Below are positions 25,804 to 37,600 of a DNA stretch of 64,000 nt, piece by piece (the stretch's first letter is position 1; each line of letters starts with the position of its first letter). The notes beneath the pieces are model-generated. The model had not been told where the DNA came from. It searched no databases and saw only the letters and a list, made by a program, of their open reading frames with translations. A program made the position numbers and the translations under genes. This stretch comes from Bretschneidera sinensis. Lineage: Eukaryota > Streptophyta > Magnoliopsida > Brassicales > Akaniaceae. Location of the stretch: positions 50,697,001 to 50,761,000 of the forward strand of contig CM043697.1 of NCBI GenBank assembly GCA_023935145.1, in the 5' to 3' direction.

Positions 25804-26960
25804 TTAAAGATTTATGACTTTGGTTTTGATAAGTTTGACAATTTCGATATGATGTGGGGACCATGGTTCTGGATTTTTGCGAAGCCTTTTATATAAAGGT
25901 TCACAAATTTGTCGCATATGAGGGAAAAAATCTGATATGTAATTGAGGCATCCTAAAAATCTTTGGAGTTGAGTTTTATTCTTAATTTCATCTGGAAATT
26001 TATTTGCAAATTCTATGGACCTATCTATTGGTTTAATAGTTCCTTGATATATTAAATGTCCTAAAAATCTAACTTTGGTTTGGAATAGTTTCATTTTAGT
26101 TTCTGATAAAACTAATCCATTAGTCTTGATAATCTGAAAAAATGTCCTAAGATATTTAAAGTGTTGATCTATGGATTTCGAAAAGATTAATATGTCATCT
26201 ATATAAGTGATGCTAAAATTGGAGTAATCATTAAAAATATCGTTAATGATGTTTTGAAAGTCTGAGGGTGCATTTTTGAGTCCAAAGGGCATTACATTCT
26301 ATTCGTAATGTCCAAAGGGCACATTAAAAGCTGTTTTGTATCTATCTTCTTCACAAATTTGTATTTGCCAGAATCCCGATTTTAAATCAAACTTTGAGAA
26401 TATAACAGAATCATGGAGTCTATTTAAAAGATTTTTTTTGTTTGGAATAGGGTATCTAATCCATTGTAATACCTTATTTAAAGGTTTATAATTAATAACT
26501 AATCTAGGAGCTCATCTTTCTAATTCAGCTTGCTTTTGAACATAGAAAGCTGAACAACTCCAAGGGGATTTGCTGGGTCGAATTAATTTATTTTCTAATA
26601 ATCCCTTAGTTTCTTCTTGACAGTATCCTAATAATTCTTGGTTCATTTGGATGGGCATGGACTTTGAAGAAATATCCTTTTCATTAAATCCGGGCTCATA
26701 GGGTAATGAGACTATGTGCTTTTTCCTGTCCCAAAAAGCATTTGGGATATTAGCACAGATTTCTTTTTTAAATATTGTTTCTAATTCCTTTATTTGGGCC
26801 TGAACTTGGGCTGTGGCTAACTGTTGCTCTATTTTCTTATAATGGATTTCTTCTTTTAAGAAGTTCATATGGGCTTGTTTATTTTGGACTAGATTTATCT
26901 GTCGATGTAAACTATTGGTCTGTAATAGGTTTAAATCTCGAGTGTCTATTGGTTGAAAGA
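25804..26960 (-). pseudogene. Pararetroviral reverse transcriptase domain
   Basis: The frame is legible across most of the domain: the thumb-side SKSPWSC block, MPFGLKNAPSDFQ, the catalytic YIDD (about 26,200) and the FLGCLNYI connection segment. Stops break it at 26,512-26,514 (TGA), 26,299-26,301 (TAG) and 25,804-25,806. The catalytic loop itself is present, but the protein cannot be made in one piece. Confidence 0.85.
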
Positions 26961-27869
26961 AAGGAAAAAAATAATTTTTGTCCTAATAAATTAGTTTCTA
27001 TCCCTAAGTGACTGACTGTGAAGGGATATATTTGGGTAAGAAAATGTGTTCCTAAGATAATATTTTGATGAATATTCTTGACTAATATAAAATGAGTTCT
27101 TAGGCAGTAACCATCGTTACATACATAATAATTACTTATTTCGTATTCTACATTTAATTTGGAACCACTAGCAGTATTTAATCTCTCAGTGGTTTGTTCA
27201 TAATACTTATTGGGAACTAATCATTCTTTGAGACAATTCTGGTCAGCACCAGAATCAACTAATGCTATGGTATTAATATTGTATTCTTCATTAATTACAA
27301 TAGAAATTCTAATGTACCATTTCTGATAATTAAGCCTTTCTATTAAACTAATAAAGTGTTTGTCAGGGATTATAGTGGGTTCTTCTTCCTCATTATTTGA
27401 AGGTGCTCTACTGGAGATAATGGATTTTCCTTTTCTATCTGAGGGAGATAGTATTGAATCCTTAATACCTTTGAGTTCAAGATTAATCATTCTTGCCTTA
27501 AGGTCTACAGTTTCTTGTTGGATTGTTTTTATTTGTTCTTTCATATTATTTACCTCTGTTTGTAAGTCTTGTATACTAGCAGTTTTGGGTTTACTAAATC
27601 GTAATTCTAAGATTTTTGAGAGGTTAAAAGGTTCTCGGTCTTTTATCCTTTTTTCTTCACAAATAAGATTTCTTAATTTAACTAAATAATCCTTTTTAAT
27701 GATAGGATCATCTATTTTATCTATAATGTCTAATAGAAATTCTTTTTGGGAAGAAATCATGTTGACGGATTTACACTTACAAAATCCTTCTTCACAATCA
27801 CAAGATTGTGATTCATCAGAAGATTCTGTATCTGAGGTTTCTTGTAGAGTAAAAATGACATCATCATTG
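26961..27869 (-). pseudogene. Pararetroviral coat-protein C-terminus and aspartic protease
   Basis: The upstream end, next to repeat copy B, begins in an acidic, cysteine-bearing segment (CDCEEGFCKC), followed by lysine-rich and coiled sequence. The protease signature ALVDSGADQNC lies at about 27,265-27,232 and is cut by a TGA at 27,221-27,223. The frame continues past it, then shifts in the T-run at about 26,965-26,975. The bulk of the coat protein, including the region before the acidic segment, is not present. Confidence 0.7.
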
Positions 27870-28002
27870 TTTTCATGAATTTTACAGCTATATCTTTCTA
27901 AATTAACTCTTCTTCAAATCATGTTAAGTGTTAAGTGTTTACCCCACCAAAGTTTTAATTTCGGATTTCATCTCTTTATTCTCTAATGGTCATGCCACAA
28001 AA
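27870..28002 (-). repeat. 133-bp direct terminal repeat, copy B
   Basis: Partner of 22,767-22,899. It lies directly upstream (minus strand) of the coat-protein remnant and abuts host sequence (TTTTTTCTCGATAGATC) on the other side. Confidence 0.9.
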
Positions 28003-30298
28003 TTTTTTCTCGATAGATCTTTAGACCGGTGGAATTATTTTTTTATGAATCCTTTAATTATTGTCACAAAAAATATACTAAAAAATTAAATAATATAATG
28101 ATTAAATAAAATAGATTAGGACAATTTAATTATAGAGGCACACGAAAGTATTGTTCTTAAAAATAGATTTCGCATCCTCAAAGTTTTTGACTTAGCGGGT
28201 ACGGTATTAACGCGCCTATCTTCCAGGATTCAACTATAGCAATACTTTGTATGAACGCACATCCATTACAAAGGCTAAAAGATTGCTACCGAAAATTTCT
28301 TGCTATTTACACTCACAATACTTGATAAATTATTGGGAGAAGAAGAGTGGAGATGGTTGTTCAATATTTGTTTTTATAAGTTTTTGGACTTGAGAGATAC
28401 AAGTCCACTAAATGGTGAAATTATAGGTGAGATAATAATTAATAATGACCTGACAGTTAATGGCTTAATGGTTCAACGACTAGTGGTTTAAATGTGAGTT
28501 AATGACTTTGTTAAGGTACTGACGATTAATTTGACTTCAATATTATCAATGACTAATTACACAAAAAGTTAAGTGTTTTGAAATATTTAAAAAATAAAAT
28601 TAACATAAACTAAACGTGAATGATTTACTTTTAATCTTCACAGAAAAATAAATCTAATATAATTCGCACGAAATGACTCGTGATTCTAATTTACTGCTAA
28701 AAAAAAAAATTAATCCCTTGACAACCATCTTAAGCCCACTTGTTCAAAGTTTTTTTTTAAAAAGGAAAAACTGAAGTAAGTCCACTTGTTCATATATGGA
28801 GTAGCTGTGTGACCGTAGGGATCAAAGCTGCAGCATCATGGTTGCCCCCACAATCCTGCTCTGAACATACCTCACTTATAAAGCAATAATGCACTTTGTC
28901 TTAGCTTATACCCACGTACCCAAAGAAACATTCTATCCATCTGTCCCTTTAATTGGAGAATATTTTTTCCGTTTAACTTTTTATTTTATTTATTTTTCTC
29001 TAATACAGTAATACTTCATCTCGTCTTTTAGAGAAAGGAAAAAAAATTAAAGGGAGTAGAATTTTACATGCTTTTATGGCACATGGATTAAACATGCACT
29101 TTAACTTTTATAGGGCTAAAGCAAAGAAAAGTAGTAGCAATAAAAGAGATGCATTGGGATCTGATGAGTGAAGACACAAATTTTCTTTTGCAATAATGAT
29201 TATTGAATCTGCTATGTGTCGACCAATATTGGACGCAAAAATTGATAAATAATAAAATGTAACCTAAAAGAAATTATGTCTCTTTAAATTAAAAAATTTC
29301 TATAAATTATTAATTAATATTATTTTAAATTATCATCAGACCTCTGATAGTCTAACACCACTTTGTTTTGGTTTTCCCTTACAATTTTAATTAAATCTAA
29401 AGGTATTTTTATTGAGCCAATGAAAATACCGTATATATATCATTCAATAATTAAAATTTAAAAATATTTTATATTAATAATAATTAAAGTTATTGATATT
29501 GATGTTCATATTTTTAATAATAATAATAATATAATTCAATCTGAAAAAATATTATCTTTGGAATGGTTTTTGTCTTCACATTGACTCTGCTCTTTTTACT
29601 AATTTCATGAAAGTTGTGAAAGTATTGGACTTAAAAGCTCGTCTCCCAACAATGAAAAGGTGTTTAATTACCTCTCATATTTTCCTTTTAATATCACAAG
29701 ATATATGAAGTGAACTCCAATTAAAAAAAAAATAAAGAATAGTAAAAATATGTGAATTAGACTTTTTTTTCTTATTTAATAAAAGAGAAAAATAAGAGGA
29801 CAGAAAATTAAGAGGATTGATTTTTCCTTTTACATGTACAATTAATAATTATTCAAATTTAAGAGGATTGAAAAGTGAAAAATAGAAAAAAGAAAAGACG
29901 AGATTTTCAATTATTAATTAATTTTTATCTAATTTCTCATTTATCTCTATTAATATAATAAAAGATATAATGATAAAAATAATATTTTTTATATATTTTT
30001 TTTCATCTCATTTTTTCAAACAAAAATAAATTAAAGAAGACTATTTTTTTTTCTTTTGCATCATCTCTATTAAATACATAAAAAAGGATCAATCTTTTTA
30101 TTTTTTTTCTTATAATTTTCTATTTATTGATTTTTCTTTCGCCTTTACTTTGCTCTCATACTAAATAGTAAACGGACCTTGATTTAAATGTAAAGATGTC
30201 ATGTATCAGCCAGTTATGAGTCCAGAGTTCTGGACATATAACAGTATTAACTGCAGATCCAGATTATGCCCAAGGGCATATGCCCTCTTGAAAATTTT
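28003..30298. other. AT-rich host spacer; possible Stowaway-like remnant
   Basis: No recognisable genes. At about 28,934-29,062 the left end TCCATCTGTCCCTTTAATTG and right end AAATTAAAGGGAGTA resemble decayed Stowaway MITE termini; this is weak. The patch 28,800-28,930 has higher GC and a TATAAAG word and could be a relic promoter. The rest is A/T-rich. Confidence 0.35.
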
Positions 30299-30455
30299 TT
30301 TTTGTCTAGTACAGTGTTACGAGAGATATATAGTACAAGGATTCATATCACCTTTGAATGAAAATAAAATATTTTTTTTCTTTCTTCTCATACCATTTAA
30401 TGGTGAGGTGAACTCTTATACTATATATCTCTTATGGCACTGTACCTGACAAAAA
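30299..30455. mobile_element. MITE family B, copy 1
   Basis: A hairpin element of about 157 bp. The left arm (TTTTTGTCTAGTACAGTG, then GAGAGATATATAGTA) is the inverse of the right arm (ACTATATATCTC ... CACTGTACCTGACAAAAA). The loop contains GAATGAAAATAAAATAT and CCATTTAATGGTGAG, also found in the element at 58,189-58,341. No target duplication could be fixed. Confidence 0.65.
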
Positions 30456-31638
30456 CTTCTCTACGCATTTTTTAGTTAGACAGGTCTAAAACTAATGTTT
30501 TAAATCTGTCTGAAATTTCATCAATAATTTTAATAAATTTCATTGGTAACATTATTTTTTTGGTCTCACACCTATACTAACGGTACCAGTAAAGTTATCT
30601 AAAATTACCAATAGAGTTTTGAAAGGATCTAAAATATTAATTTTAGACTCTATCTAAATAAGAAATTTTACTCTTGTAAGATAGGAAAATTAAGAATAAT
30701 AGTATTCAATTAGCAAAGAAGTTACATGCTACGATGGTACCATATAACTTGCACCACAGGCTAAAGGATATATAACAAAAGCACCTTCATATAGCAATGT
30801 GCATATATGGTTCACATCAATTATGAATACATTCTTCTTTCACATCCAGGGCACGGCTATTTTTTAGTTTTTTTTTTAATAAAAATATTACTTAATAATA
30901 TATAAAAAATACTATATACATTTAATGGTTTTAATTTATTCCAAATGTAGAATGACTTTATAGATTCCATTATGTTTTCTTCCTTTATGGGTAGGTCTTT
31001 TTCTTTTAACTGAGGTCGACTAAGATTAAGGTTTTAAGAACAAGAAATTTAGGGTTAAATATCTACAATTATATACTGTTTGGATGAATAACATTTTCTA
31101 GTTTTTTATATTCTTTTGCTTATTTTTCTTGTTATTAGGGTTTAAATATTGAGCCCTAAAGCTTGTAAAATGGAGCCTCTTACTGCTAAAAAATTTGCGG
31201 AACTAAATTCTGCTAGTTTGGCCTTACGATCCGATCATATTCAGATCTATTATTCAACCATAGGATTCTCTCCAACGCTGCATCAGTTACGCAGACCAAG
31301 GAACTTTACCAATTCCATTTCAACCATGGTCGTATCCACCCCTTCATTTTTTGACTATTAACAAAGAATTGATCTGACAATAATCCAATGAAAACAATTA
31401 CTATAAACGCAACATAACCCACATAAAGCTAGTTAAGAATCAACAATCTACATTTCAAGGTAACCATATCCCGAAAATTTGAAAAAGGTTAGCCAGGATC
31501 TTTAGAATTCCGGGTGGAAAATTTGATAACCAGAATACCTTAGATGGTTACGCTAATAAACGCAAAATTTCTTTCATCAAATCAACCATCAGTCCTGTGA
31601 GATTTTTTAAACACCTATTTGTTTAGCAGCCAAAACGA
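30456..31638. other. Spacer downstream of SRP9
   Basis: AT-rich, without recognisable genes. A 70-codon plus-strand frame at 31,149-31,361 matches no family I know. The last few hundred bases probably include the SRP9 3' UTR (minus strand). Confidence 0.4.
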
Positions 31639-34600
31639 TTATTGTTTCCTTCCTCTTCCTTTCTTTGCTGGCTGTGTGTCCATCTGTTCTTTCCCTGTAA
31701 CTTCAGACATATCCACTGCATAAGAAAGTGGCAGAGTTACTCATTAGAGCAACCTTTTCCTTTTTTTTTTTGTTGATAAGTTAGTCATATAACCATATAA
31801 CAACTTTGTTATAGAAGGATCCTAGCACGTGAGATTAGCAAACATTATGCAGGTCTATGGACATCCAGTGCATACACGATCATTCCATAAAAGGCATTCT
31901 TGTTTTGTTGTGGTTTGGGTAAGAAGAGATGGGGGGAGGGAGTGTTCTAAAATCATTTTCAAGATTCCCTTCATCAGTGTAACAGTACTTGCTATAATCT
32001 ATAGTTATTGCTACTTTCCATGATTCTTCCATCCTTTGCCATACTTACAAAGAGGAGCAATTCTATTTCCATGGAATGTCAAAACACATACTCAATTAGA
32101 GTAAGAAAGAAATTTTACCATCAGGGCCCCGAGCCATTAAAGTGAAGAATATGTTATTCAGCTTCTCCATTTTCTTAGCATCCTGTGCTTGGTCCGTTTT
32201 AAACTTGAGACACTGCCAAGAAGCAAAAGAAATCCATCACACGAGTCAAGCCAACATCATACAATAAACTCCATAGACATGAACGTGAGTAATATGTATT
32301 CAGTTCTGCCCTCAGACCCTCAGAAAGCTAAAGCCCAAATCACAAGAAAAAAAATCTGACACCAAGGTTCTGTCTACGTTCACATGCATGGAAGGGAAGC
32401 AATTTTCCAAATCCAATTATTGGCAATTTTCAGTAATGGAAAAAACTATGTTCTTTTTCCAGAGAGCTATTTAGATATTCCCAATGTATTTATTTAAACA
32501 ATATAGGAGGGTCTATTATGGCGTTGTTTGGTAGATGCTTTAAGTGGAAGTTAAAGCAAAAAAAAAGTTTTACTTAAACAACCTCAATGGCCCTAGAGTA
32601 AAACTTTTAATTTTTTGCTTTAACTTGCACTTAAAGCATATAGAAAACTACGCCTATAACAGAAACATCAAGGTATAATTTGATTGGTGAAGTTCATGGG
32701 CAAATTGGTTGAATAATAGACTACAAGACTACCAGGTAAAAACAGCATGAAAATAGTTCACACTCACAAATACAGTCATAGAGACGCACCTGATCTTTTT
32801 TATAAAAGAAAAAAAATTATTGTACATGCAACAGAACCATGCCGATGAACACAAATAGTAAAATTATTAAAGCACCACCTAATATACATAACAAACGAAT
32901 GATGTTCCCTACCCATTGCTTGCTAGATCCTGAAACTATGAATCCACTGTTCAATGGGGCATTGGCTAGATATCATTCAGGTTCTGAAACTTTAATGCAT
33001 CCTCTTAGTTTACCTTTTCCTTTCTTCTTTCCCTCTTACCCTCTTTGGCTATGGTCTATGAACCTTAAAAGATTAGAAAACAGAGCAAGAGTTACCAGAT
33101 ATACTCCGCATGCAGTAGTCGTCAACTTTCCACATAAAATTACCTAAAAGACACTTATCATGATCCTTTTAGTTTAACAGATCTTTTTCTCATTCCCTCT
33201 TACCCTCTTTGGTTATGGTCTATTGACTTTAAAAGATTAGAAAACAGAGTAAAAGTTACCAGATATACTCCACATGCAGTACTTGTCAACTTTCTATAAA
33301 CAAATACCTAAAAGACAGTTATCACGAGCTATCTAGAACTTGTTCAATACTATGCGTTGCCACATGGGCACGAGCACAGCGGGAGAACATAATAAGATGA
33401 ATATAATGTTTTACCAAAACATCCACTGGCAATAGCAAAATGTTTTCATTCAACATATATCAAAGTAAGAAATATATAATGGTTCCTTGACTCCCGTTCA
33501 CGGTTCTCTGAAAATAACTAAAGCCATTTGATCTTTTCTAAGTTTTATAAACAACATAAATGAGAGGCAAAACCTAGGCTAATTGTTATTGGTTAGGTCT
33601 TCCATGTCGACATGGTAATCCTTGAATAATACTCAGATAAATCGATGTTAACCCAGCTAGAACACTGGTATTATGGGATCAATATGTTGGGAAGATCAAT
33701 AAGCATCAAACAGCAACGGATTCAGCCAGATTTATATAGGTGGGAAGATAACCATTCTCACTACTGATGACACTCCTCAACTGTGATCAAAATCCCTGGA
33801 ATGATTTACGAAGAAAATCCAAAAAGAACTTCCTCAGGGTGAATGATAAAAAGAAAATTCCCTTCATTGGGTAGTTTGTCGTATGTCAGAAACAATGCCT
33901 TAGCCAGACAAAAGGCTGCGAAGAGTTTCTAAAGCCTCACCTGTCATGAAATAAATTTTCATGGACCTCCAGTTGTCCAGTTCTGAATAATCTATTCCGA
34001 GACACTCAAATTTCACACATTGGCGTAAGCTCAAACTAAAACTAGTACATTCACGCCACAAATCATTATGTATCAGAACATCTAGAATAGTCTCTACAAA
34101 AAACTAACTCCATGGTTCTATGTTTTGCAGATGATTTAATTCTTTTCATTGATGGCAACATAGACTCTCTTAGAATTAATCAGCCCTTTGAAGATTTCTA
34201 TCTACTTTCTGGTCTAAGGTGCGTCTAAAGTGATTTTTTTCTTTTGCAGTGGGATTAGTAGGGATACAAGGGACCATCTTGTTTTAACGTCAGCTCTTAA
34301 ACTTGGCCAGTTAACAGTCAGATATCTTGGTGTACACTTAATCACAGGAAAACCTTCACCAAAGGATTGCCAGCCTCTGCTAGACAAAATTCTTGCCAAA
34401 ATTCATTCTGGACTGCAAAACATCTTACTCTTTGCTAGTAAACTACAGCTTTATCTCCTGTATTTTTTCAGCATAACAAACTATTGGTGCTCTATGTTTA
34501 TCATGGCAAAGAAAATTTTAACAAAGGAGTTAGTAAAGCTTGCAAATCTTTCCTTTGGAATGGGACACCTGATTCTGCTAAAGGTTTAGTAAGCTGGGAG

Positions 34601-37600
34601 AACTGTTACCCCAAATCAGAAGGGGGTTTAGCCTTAGAGAATCCTATTGTTTGGAACAGAGTTACTGGGAACGCAGCACCCCCTGGATCCACGTTCCGGA
34701 TTGCACAACTCAGATCGCGGTGCATTTGCGATATGGATCGTGATAATCACCGATCCCATATTCCCAACCATAAGCATACAATTCAATTGCCAATAATAAG
34801 AAAGGTAAAAAAAATACCGATAAAAGAGAAAAAAGTCAGTGGCCACCGCCGTAATCGGAAAGAGAGAACGCCGTCATCCAAAAAATAGAACGCCTGAGTC
34901 AACGATCTACTACCGCAAGCAATCCGCCGCTACCTCAGCAAGGCGCCTAAGGATGGAGTGAGCGGCCCAACCACCGTAGTGGGGAAGAGAAAGGATCCAC
35001 CAATTGTGGACAAAGAAATCTAGGGATTTTGTCCCATCGATTCGCCGACAACAAACGATTCCCAACTCGCCGAGTTTTGGCTCACCATCGCCACCGATCT
35101 GACTCAGCTCAAGTCCATGCCACCAATATCTCTTCCTCCATCTCCGATGCGCTTCATTTTTGTCTTTGACATTGTGGGAAAAAAGACGTCAGGAGAGAGA
35201 GTCGAAGACCGTGCCGTGATTGGGTTAAAGTAGCGCTGTCTTTTCCTTGTTATAATGACTCATGGTATCAAAGTCATAATGTTAAAAGCTTTTTTGGACG
35301 AAAAGGACAGTTTTTTTATTATATAATCATACGGACATCAGGTGCCAAACATATAAGTCATAATGTATTAAACTTTTATTCCAACCAATAATGAACTTAA
35401 AAGTTAAATGGTGTTGTACAAGAAATAGGATATATATTGTTTAAAACTTTAAATGGTATTAATTTAGGTGGAATATTGTTATTAATTTAACAAACCATAG
35501 TGGTGGACACGTTTTGGGTTTTACAGCTAAACAATCTTACTCTTATAAGGCTATAAGAAATAGAACCACGTAACAAACCATAGTGGTTGGCACGTTTCTT
35601 TTGAGATTGTCTTATTTGATTCACCAATTTCTATAATATTTACCTCCTTTGTGATAGAAGCACTATTAACAATCTGCATCACTTGAGAAATGTTCATTAG
35701 TGCTTAATTAAGATTTTGTTACTATCAAAATCATTCAGAGTCAACAGACACTTGGTCAACAATCTCTCATTTTTTATGGTGACAAAAATCTTATTATTCT
35801 TATAATTTTAACATTATATGGTGCGTTTAAGGTTTTTAAGCATTATACGGTGCGTTTAAAAAACAATCTTTATCAGTTCCATACGGTGCGTTTAAGGTCA
35901 CAGATTACTACCGAAGTAAAATCTTTGTCGTTTTCAACTTTAGCACCATACAACGCGATTTCTTCTCTTTTAGCACCATACAGTGCATTATCAAACCTTC
36001 AGCACCATATAGTGCGCATTAGATTTGGGATTTCATGATGCTCATGATACCCCAAGCAGCAAAATACTTGATTCTATTGACTCCAAACTTTGTCAAAGCA
36101 TTAGCCAAATCCTCGATGCATAATTGGCATTGTTTGGGTTAGACTTTAAGTTTGCAACTTAAAACAAAAAATTAAAGCTTTACTATAGGTTTTGTGAGAG
36201 TGGGATGAGTAAAACTTTTTTACCTTTAAGTTGCACTTAAAGCCTAACCCAAACAACACCAATATATATTTTAAAGAAAACAACAAATAAATTTAGTAAC
36301 AAAAACTTAAACTTATGATTGGCTGAGGAGGTAGGCATGAAGTCGAAACTCGTGCATCACCCACTTACCTAGCTTGGCCTTAAAACCCTTTTTCGGCATA
36401 AACATGAAACTTCACTTGTAGCCTATAAGCTTGGTTTCTTATTCCTGATCATGGAAATAAACCTCACTATCTTTTTGTGATCTCCATGTACCATAGCTAG
36501 TACCTCTCTCTATTCTTGAACCTTTTTTTTGGTCGTCTTCTTTAACTTGGTGAAGAAATAAATAGTGTGCTCTCTGGTCTCTTCAAATATTTTTCTTCAT
36601 ACATATTCATCTCCATAAAGACTGCACTCCATAACAAACCCAAATGACAATGGTTTTTCATGAACCTTATTGTAAAGATAATAAAGAAGAATCTCTTCAT
36701 CATTAGGCACAAATCTTAAACCTGGTGGTAAGCTCATCATCTTTTGATTGCAGACACTCAATCCCCTTAATTTTACACCAACTATACTACAATATATATA
36801 ATAGTGGGACACCATAGGCTATAGGACAGTAGCCTTTTAGATAACCTATGGAGCTTACCATTAAGCCCAATTAAACCCAAGCATCAAACCCTTAAAAAAT
36901 CATATATAGCTACCCCAAATGCCAAATTATCATCTTTTTTTTAGCAAAATGGAATTCATATACTATTCGTTTTTTATTATATTATGAACTAAAAAATTAA
37001 TAATTTTTTAAAAGTTCAATAGATGTAAAGATAAAAACAAAGTATCAATTGTAATTTTTTTTTTGATAACCCAGAAACCTCTAAGACTAGACCCACTTTA
37101 GACCTGGCCCTACAGGCCCAAACTAGGGGGAGGATAGCACGTCAGCCCCTTGACGCGTATCAATTGTAATTTTATAATTATAATGTCTAATAATATTATA
37201 ATTGAAGACAACAAGCTATAACAAAACAATTTAGTAGTTATGCGGTAAAAACTACATTTTTATTTAGGTGCATTTCAGTATTTTACATGCATTATATTAT
37301 GCATCATCATCATACATCTCACTGATTTATATATAGCATGTTTATCATTATGAGAATTTTAAATGAGAAATAAAAAAAGTCTAATAACAAATTTATATAT
37401 ATATATCAAAGAATAATTAGAAATAAAAAAATGTATATGTGTATATGTATCAATTGGAAATTTAATTAGAGATAGTAAACAAAATAACCAACGAGTAAAA
37501 AAATGTTAGAAGTAATCTTAGCACTTTATTCTATAACTCTCTCTACTTGAAAAGAAATACAGTATATAGTACACATAAATAGATAAAAATAAAGAGAACA

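Larger units (their letters stand above)
22767..28002 (-). mobile_element. Endogenous pararetrovirus (Caulimoviridae), defective
   Basis: This is a 5.2-kb integrated copy of a plant DNA pararetrovirus, reading on the minus strand. From 28,002 downward the order is C-terminal part of coat protein, aspartic protease, reverse transcriptase, RNase H, an overlapping second ORF, a non-coding region with a tRNA-Met binding site, and the N-terminal part of a movement protein. This is a circularly permuted genome. The C-terminal part of the movement protein and the N-terminal part of the coat protein are missing. The overlapping second ORF after RNase H resembles florendovirus architecture; the genus call is inference. 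All coding parts carry stops or frameshifts. A 133-bp repeat stands at both ends. No integrase domain was seen, as expected for this family. Confidence 0.85.

Noticed and set aside
22767..28002. Interpreting the 133-bp repeats as LTRs of a retrotransposon
   Set aside because: No TG/CA ends, no target duplication, no polypurine tract beside them, and the interior is caulimovirid with an internal primer site far from the repeats.
31149..31361. 70-codon plus-strand frame as a gene
   Set aside because: No domain, no splice context, and it lies next to the SRP9 3' end on the opposite strand.
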